Below, piece by piece: positions 20,840 through 23,692 of a stretch of DNA of 23,692 nucleotides. Below the pieces are notes generated by a model. It was given only the letters and a program-made list of their open reading frames with translations, was not told the DNA's origin and did not search any database. Position 1 is the stretch's first letter, and each line of letters opens with the position of its first letter. This DNA comes from a virus, in IMG/VR virus record IMGVR_UViG_3300046535_000306, positions 1 to 23,692 of that record, one strand, 5' to 3'. Position numbers and translations under genes: made by a program.

Positions 20840-22780
20840 TCACCACCTCCCGATAAACCCTCGTCCTCGCGACGTGGAGGTGTGCTTGAAATCAGGCCGC
20901 TGCGGCGGTTTCGGCTCGGCCTTGTCTGCTGGTAGCTCAACTGCAGCCGGCGCCTCGTCTGGCTCGATCTGGGCCTGCCTGCGATCCCAATCGGCAACCT
21001 TCCAGCGCGGGATCCCGAGATAGACCGCCGCGGCGTAGCCGTAGACCCAAAGGTCGAGCGGTTCGTTGCGCCGGCCTTTGCGCAGCGTCCACTCCGAACG
21101 CGGGCGCCCGCGCACGTAGCGCGTGATCAACTGCTCAGCCGTCAGCCCAAGGTAGAAGTCGTCGTCGAGCTGGCTCGAGGTGTGGATGTAGCCCGGCCCC
21201 GGCTTCACCACTGACAAGCGCTGGTAGAGCAGATGCTTCGCGGTATCCGACCCGACCGGCCAGATACGCGCGCCGGCCTTCAGCTTCTTTCCCTTCCAGG
21301 TCGTATCGCGCTCGGTCGGCTTTCCAATAATCGACTTCCCCGCCTGGCTCTGCCCCTTGATCGCCAGGACGTGCCGACCCTGCCGGCGACGCGTGAAGTT
21401 CTCGACCGCGATCGAATGGTGGCCGCCGTGGTCGATCGCGCACGCGGAGATCCGCATGTCGACGCCGAATTCGTTCCGCAAGGGCGCGAGCAGCAATTCA
21501 TCGAGCCGGGTCCAGACGACCTCTTCGGCCGGATCCCCGAAAATTTTCTGGTAGTCGACCCACCAGCATTCCTCGCCGCGGCCCCAGCCGAAGATAGCGA
21601 ACTCGAGCCGGTCTCCCTGGACGTCGACCGCAGCCGTCAGCACCAGCGTTCCCCGTGGAACAGTGCGCAGGTCGTAGGGGTCCGCGCGCTTCTGGACCTC
21701 GGTCTCCGCAACGCGATTTCCGTGCAGTTCCCACGTCTCGGCCAGCCGCGTATTCGTCCAGACCTGCATCAGCGTCTGGTCGCCGGCGTCGCTGGTCGCC
21801 TTCGCGTCCAGGAACTCGCGCACAATCGACGCCCACGATAGCCAGCCCAGCGGCGAGTACAGGCTCGACAGCCAATAGCCGCGGGTGCGCGCGCCAGGCG
21901 CCTCCGGAATCCATTCTCCAGCCGCCAGCATCGCGGTCTTCGCCGTCTCCGAAATCGGCTCGCTACAGACCTCGCAGACGCAGTGCGTCGTCGACGGATC
22001 GTCGTCTCGCCACTTCAACTGCGCCCAGCGCAACACCTGGAGCGCGCCGCAATGCGGACACGGAACATGAAAACGGCGCCGATCCGACGCCGTGTAGGCT
22101 TGCTCGATCCGGCTTTCGCCCTTTATCGTGCAGGTCGATGTCTTCAGTCTTTTCCGTCGCGCGAAGGTGTCCTGCCGTTTCTCCGCAACAGAGATCGGAT
22201 CGCCTTCATCGTCGATCGACATCGGGTAGGAGTCAATCTCGTCGAATAGTAGATCGCGAGCAGGCATAGAGCGAAGGCCAGCAGCACTATTAGCCCCAGC
22301 GATAACCAGAATGCCACCATCGAACTCCTTCTCGAGCAGCGTGTTCCCAGAATCACGCGCCCGAGCTCGCTGCACCTTGTTGCGCAGCACCGGCGTTGAT
22401 TCGATCAGCGCGGCAACACGTTGTTTGCTGAATCGCTTCGCCAGGTTCAGCGTTGGTTGCACCAGTAAAATAGGACCAGGGTTGTAGTCTATCGAGTACC
22501 CGATCCAGTTTAGGCACATCTCAGACTTACCCAGCTGCGTACCGCACCACATAACAACTTCCTCGACGTCAGAATCGTGCGACAGGCACTCCATCGGCTC
22601 GCGCAAGTACGGCGTGCGGCTAGTGCGCCACTGTCCAGGCTCTGCGGCGGCCTTTCCGGAAAGAATGCGATTGCCGTCAGCCCATTCCGCAACGGTGAGC
22701 AGCGCCCGCGGCGCGAAGATTTCCCCGAACTTTTCCCGTACAAAAATTTCCTCACGTTCAAGTACCGGCGAAGACATCAT
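20840..22780 (-). CDS. terL: Terminase large subunit, GpA family
   Basis: A 646-residue DNA-packaging motor of the lambda gpA family. The ATPase domain has a Walker A variant CGTQLGKSE (79-87) and Walker B DLLFDEID (176-183). A zinc-binding region follows (Cys241, Cys244, Cys267/269, Cys272). The nuclease part has TAAVDVQGDRLE (Asp386) and ACAIDHGGHHS (Asp450), which fit the RNase H-like metal-binding acids. ATG 22780 overlaps the TerS-like gene by 23 nt, with GAGGG some 14 nt upstream. Length is normal for the family. It cuts concatemeric DNA at cos or a similar site and pumps it into the prohead through the portal. Confidence 0.96.
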   Translation of the reverse strand: MMSSPVLEREEIFVREKFGEIFAPRALLTVAEWADGNRILSGKAAAEPGQWRTSRTPYLREPMECLSHDSDVEEVVMWCGTQLGKSEMCLNWIGYSIDYNPGPILLVQPTLNLAKRFSKQRVAALIESTPVLRNKVQRARARDSGNTLLEKEFDGGILVIAGANSAAGLRSMPARDLLFDEIDSYPMSIDDEGDPISVAEKRQDTFARRKRLKTSTCTIKGESRIEQAYTASDRRRFHVPCPHCGALQVLRWAQLKWRDDDPSTTHCVCEVCSEPISETAKTAMLAAGEWIPEAPGARTRGYWLSSLYSPLGWLSWASIVREFLDAKATSDAGDQTLMQVWTNTRLAETWELHGNRVAETEVQKRADPYDLRTVPRGTLVLTAAVDVQGDRLEFAIFGWGRGEECWWVDYQKIFGDPAEEVVWTRLDELLLAPLRNEFGVDMRISACAIDHGGHHSIAVENFTRRRQGRHVLAIKGQSQAGKSIIGKPTERDTTWKGKKLKAGARIWPVGSDTAKHLLYQRLSVVKPGPGYIHTSSQLDDDFYLGLTAEQLITRYVRGRPRSEWTLRKGRRNEPLDLWVYGYAAAVYLGIPRWKVADWDRRQAQIEPDEAPAAVELPADKAEPKPPQRPDFKHTSTSRGRGFIGRW

Positions 22781-23069
22781 GCCGCGCGAAAACCGCCCTC
22801 ACTGCATTCAATTCGTTCGCCACAAAACGCCGAATAGCTGCAATCTCCGCCTCGTTCCTGCCGAACGTCGCTGCAACTCGATCAGGAAGCGGCGATAGTT
22901 GCGTCACCAACTCGGAGGCAAGAGCCTTCTCTGCCCGCTCGACCTTATCCTTCCGCATCAGCGAACCTTCCCGCTCCTGCAGTTCGAGCATCGCCAACTT
23001 CGCCTGCGCCTCATCACGACGATCACGCCAGTCGTCGACAGCGGGCGGCGATAATTTGGTGCGCCTCAT
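22758..23069 (-). CDS. Terminase small subunit-like protein
   Basis: A 103-residue, charged, mostly helical protein. The pattern RRDEAQAKLAMLELQEREG, then LMRKDKVERAEKALASEL, SPLPDRVAATFGRNEAEIAAI and ELNAVRAVF matches the short Nu1-like or small-subunit proteins encoded before GpA terminases: L-E-x-x-x-x-x-G-x-L-x-x-x-x-V then L-P-x-R-x-A. It lacks an obvious N-terminal helix-turn-helix, so DNA recognition may involve another protein. ATG 23069 overlaps the previous stop (ATGA), with GAGG 7 nt upstream. Its end overlaps the GpA start. It should help terminase choose the packaging site. Confidence 0.75.
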   Translation of the reverse strand: MRRTKLSPPAVDDWRDRRDEAQAKLAMLELQEREGSLMRKDKVERAEKALASELVTQLSPLPDRVAATFGRNEAEIAAIRRFVANELNAVRAVFARHDVFAGT

Positions 23070-23281
23070 TCGTCATCCTCGATCACCACCGGCGTCGACG
23101 CCGTCTTTCGACCAGGCTTACCGCGTAACGGCTCAAGCAGCCAGTTGCGCGCCACATTCGATTTCACATGCCAGCCACGGCACTGCACACACCGAAACGC
23201 GTGCGCGCCCATCGGTTCGTCACGCTTCGATGCAAGCGCTTGCTCAAAGGTAAGAAAGCTGGCGCCGTCGAGGCAGGTCAT
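23066..23281 (-). CDS. Small zinc-binding protein
   Basis: A 71-residue protein with FRCVQCRGWHVKS (Cys31, Cys34, His38) and an N-terminal TCLDG (Cys3), a likely four-ligand zinc site. The rest includes ALASKRDEPMGAHA and an acidic C-terminus, VVIEDDE. The Y/F-R-C-x-x-C-x-x-W-H motif occurs in many small phage proteins encoded near terminase genes. It is linked on both sides by ATGA overlaps. It could bind DNA near cos or act with HNH, but no function is established here. Confidence 0.65.
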   Translation of the reverse strand: MTCLDGASFLTFEQALASKRDEPMGAHAFRCVQCRGWHVKSNVARNWLLEPLRGKPGRKTASTPVVIEDDE

Positions 23282-23692
23282 AGGAGCGCCAATTGTGGCG
23301 CGATCGCGTTATCCGCGGCGTGACCGTTAGGTTTCCGCCAGACAGACCACTCGTTCGCCTCCCTCGTTTTGATGCGATGACAGTTAGCACACAGCAACTG
23401 CAGCCCGTGCGATGCGCCCGGATTCTTGATGAGTGACCTGATTTCCTTGGTAGCTGTGTGCGCCGTCGTCCTCTTGCCAGTAGTCCGACGCAATATCGGC
23501 GTCACATGATCGAACTCAAGAACTCGTTCGTCATCGGTTCCGCACCTTACACACGCGCCGCCGAGAAGCGCGATCCCCTCAAGACGAAGCTTCTTGTTCG
23601 CATCCCGAGCCGCCTGCATTCGCTCGTCGTCGGTTTGACGAATCTTCGGCGCTATCGTCTTCGGTTTCGCCTTTCCCTTTGCCTTGGTCGCG
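23278..23692 (-). CDS. HNH endonuclease (N-terminus beyond the right edge)
   Basis: At least 113 residues from ATG 23619, but the frame stays open to the window edge with a Lys-rich segment (KAKGKAKPKTIAPKIRQTDD), so the true start may lie outside. Counting from that ATG, it has a zinc pair Cys23-Cys26, the nuclease core LEFDHVTP (Asp37-His38), and LLCANCHRIKT with Cys77, Cys80 and His81, the standard zinc-supported HNH fold. In HK97-like phages an HNH protein next to the terminase stimulates cos cleavage; the location here, just before the TerS-like and GpA genes, fits. A free-standing homing-type nuclease is the alternative. Confidence 0.88.
   Translation of the reverse strand, partial: ATKAKGKAKPKTIAPKIRQTDDERMQAARDANKKLRLEGIALLGGACVRCGTDDERVLEFDHVTPILRRTTGKRTTAHTATKEIRSLIKNPGASHGLQLLCANCHRIKTREANEWSVWRKPNGHAADNAIAPQLALL

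Noticed and set aside
2934-20876. Exact 14-bp match, GTCCTCGCGACGTG, at 2934-2947 and 20863-20876
   Set aside because: One such match is expected by chance in a GC-rich window of this size, and the second copy is inside the terminase coding region.
21233-22269. Plus-strand ORFs of about 200 codons opposite terminase
   Set aside because: Arg/Pro/Ser-rich antisense frames without motifs; the terminase on the other strand is unambiguous.

Overview
This window is one continuous block of late structural genes from a tailed double-stranded DNA phage or prophage. Every gene lies on the minus strand, so transcription runs from right (23692) to left (1). The set is siphovirus-like and follows the lambda plan: GpA-family large terminase, lambda-type portal, HK97-fold capsid, tail terminator, tail tube, tail assembly chaperone made by a -1 frameshift, and a long tape measure protein. 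No tail sheath, baseplate, integrase, repressor, tRNA or clear bacterial gene is seen, so the window does not show whether the element is integrated or free. The generally high G+C content and the style of the proteins suggest a proteobacterial host, perhaps Burkholderiales; that is inference.

Layout in order of transcription. (1) 23692-20570, packaging: HNH nuclease (open at the right edge), small zinc-binding protein, TerS-like protein, GpA terminase, and a small Mor-like helix-turn-helix protein. (2) 20547-10178, a 10.4-kb block of ten genes for surface or host-binding proteins: a 898-residue multidomain protein, several small beta-rich virion-type proteins, a right-handed beta-helix tailspike, a cupin, two proteins built from short tandem beta-repeats, and a lectin-like protein. 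(3) 10124-4889, head: a connector-like protein, portal, a fused prohead protease/major capsid protein, small head-completion or decoration proteins and a proline-rich miniprotein. (4) 4889-1, tail: a small membrane protein, tail terminator, tail tube, the frameshifted chaperone pair and the tape measure, which runs off the left edge.

The genes are packed end to end, with many ATGA or GTGA stop/start overlaps, so translation is probably coupled along the operon. The largest gene-free gap is the roughly 130 bp before the tape measure, which holds two inverted repeats. The clearest control element is a complete -1 frameshift cassette (A AAU UUU heptamer, 5-nt spacer, 7-bp stem-loop) at 2524-2553.

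The most unusual points are the position of the adsorption block, between the terminase and portal genes where lambda-like phages normally have a direct step from packaging to portal; the two tandem-repeat proteins, which share an N-terminal motif and repeat phase; the cupin locked between the tailspike and a repeat protein by overlaps on both sides; and the protease-capsid fusion with an extra segment inside its protease domain.
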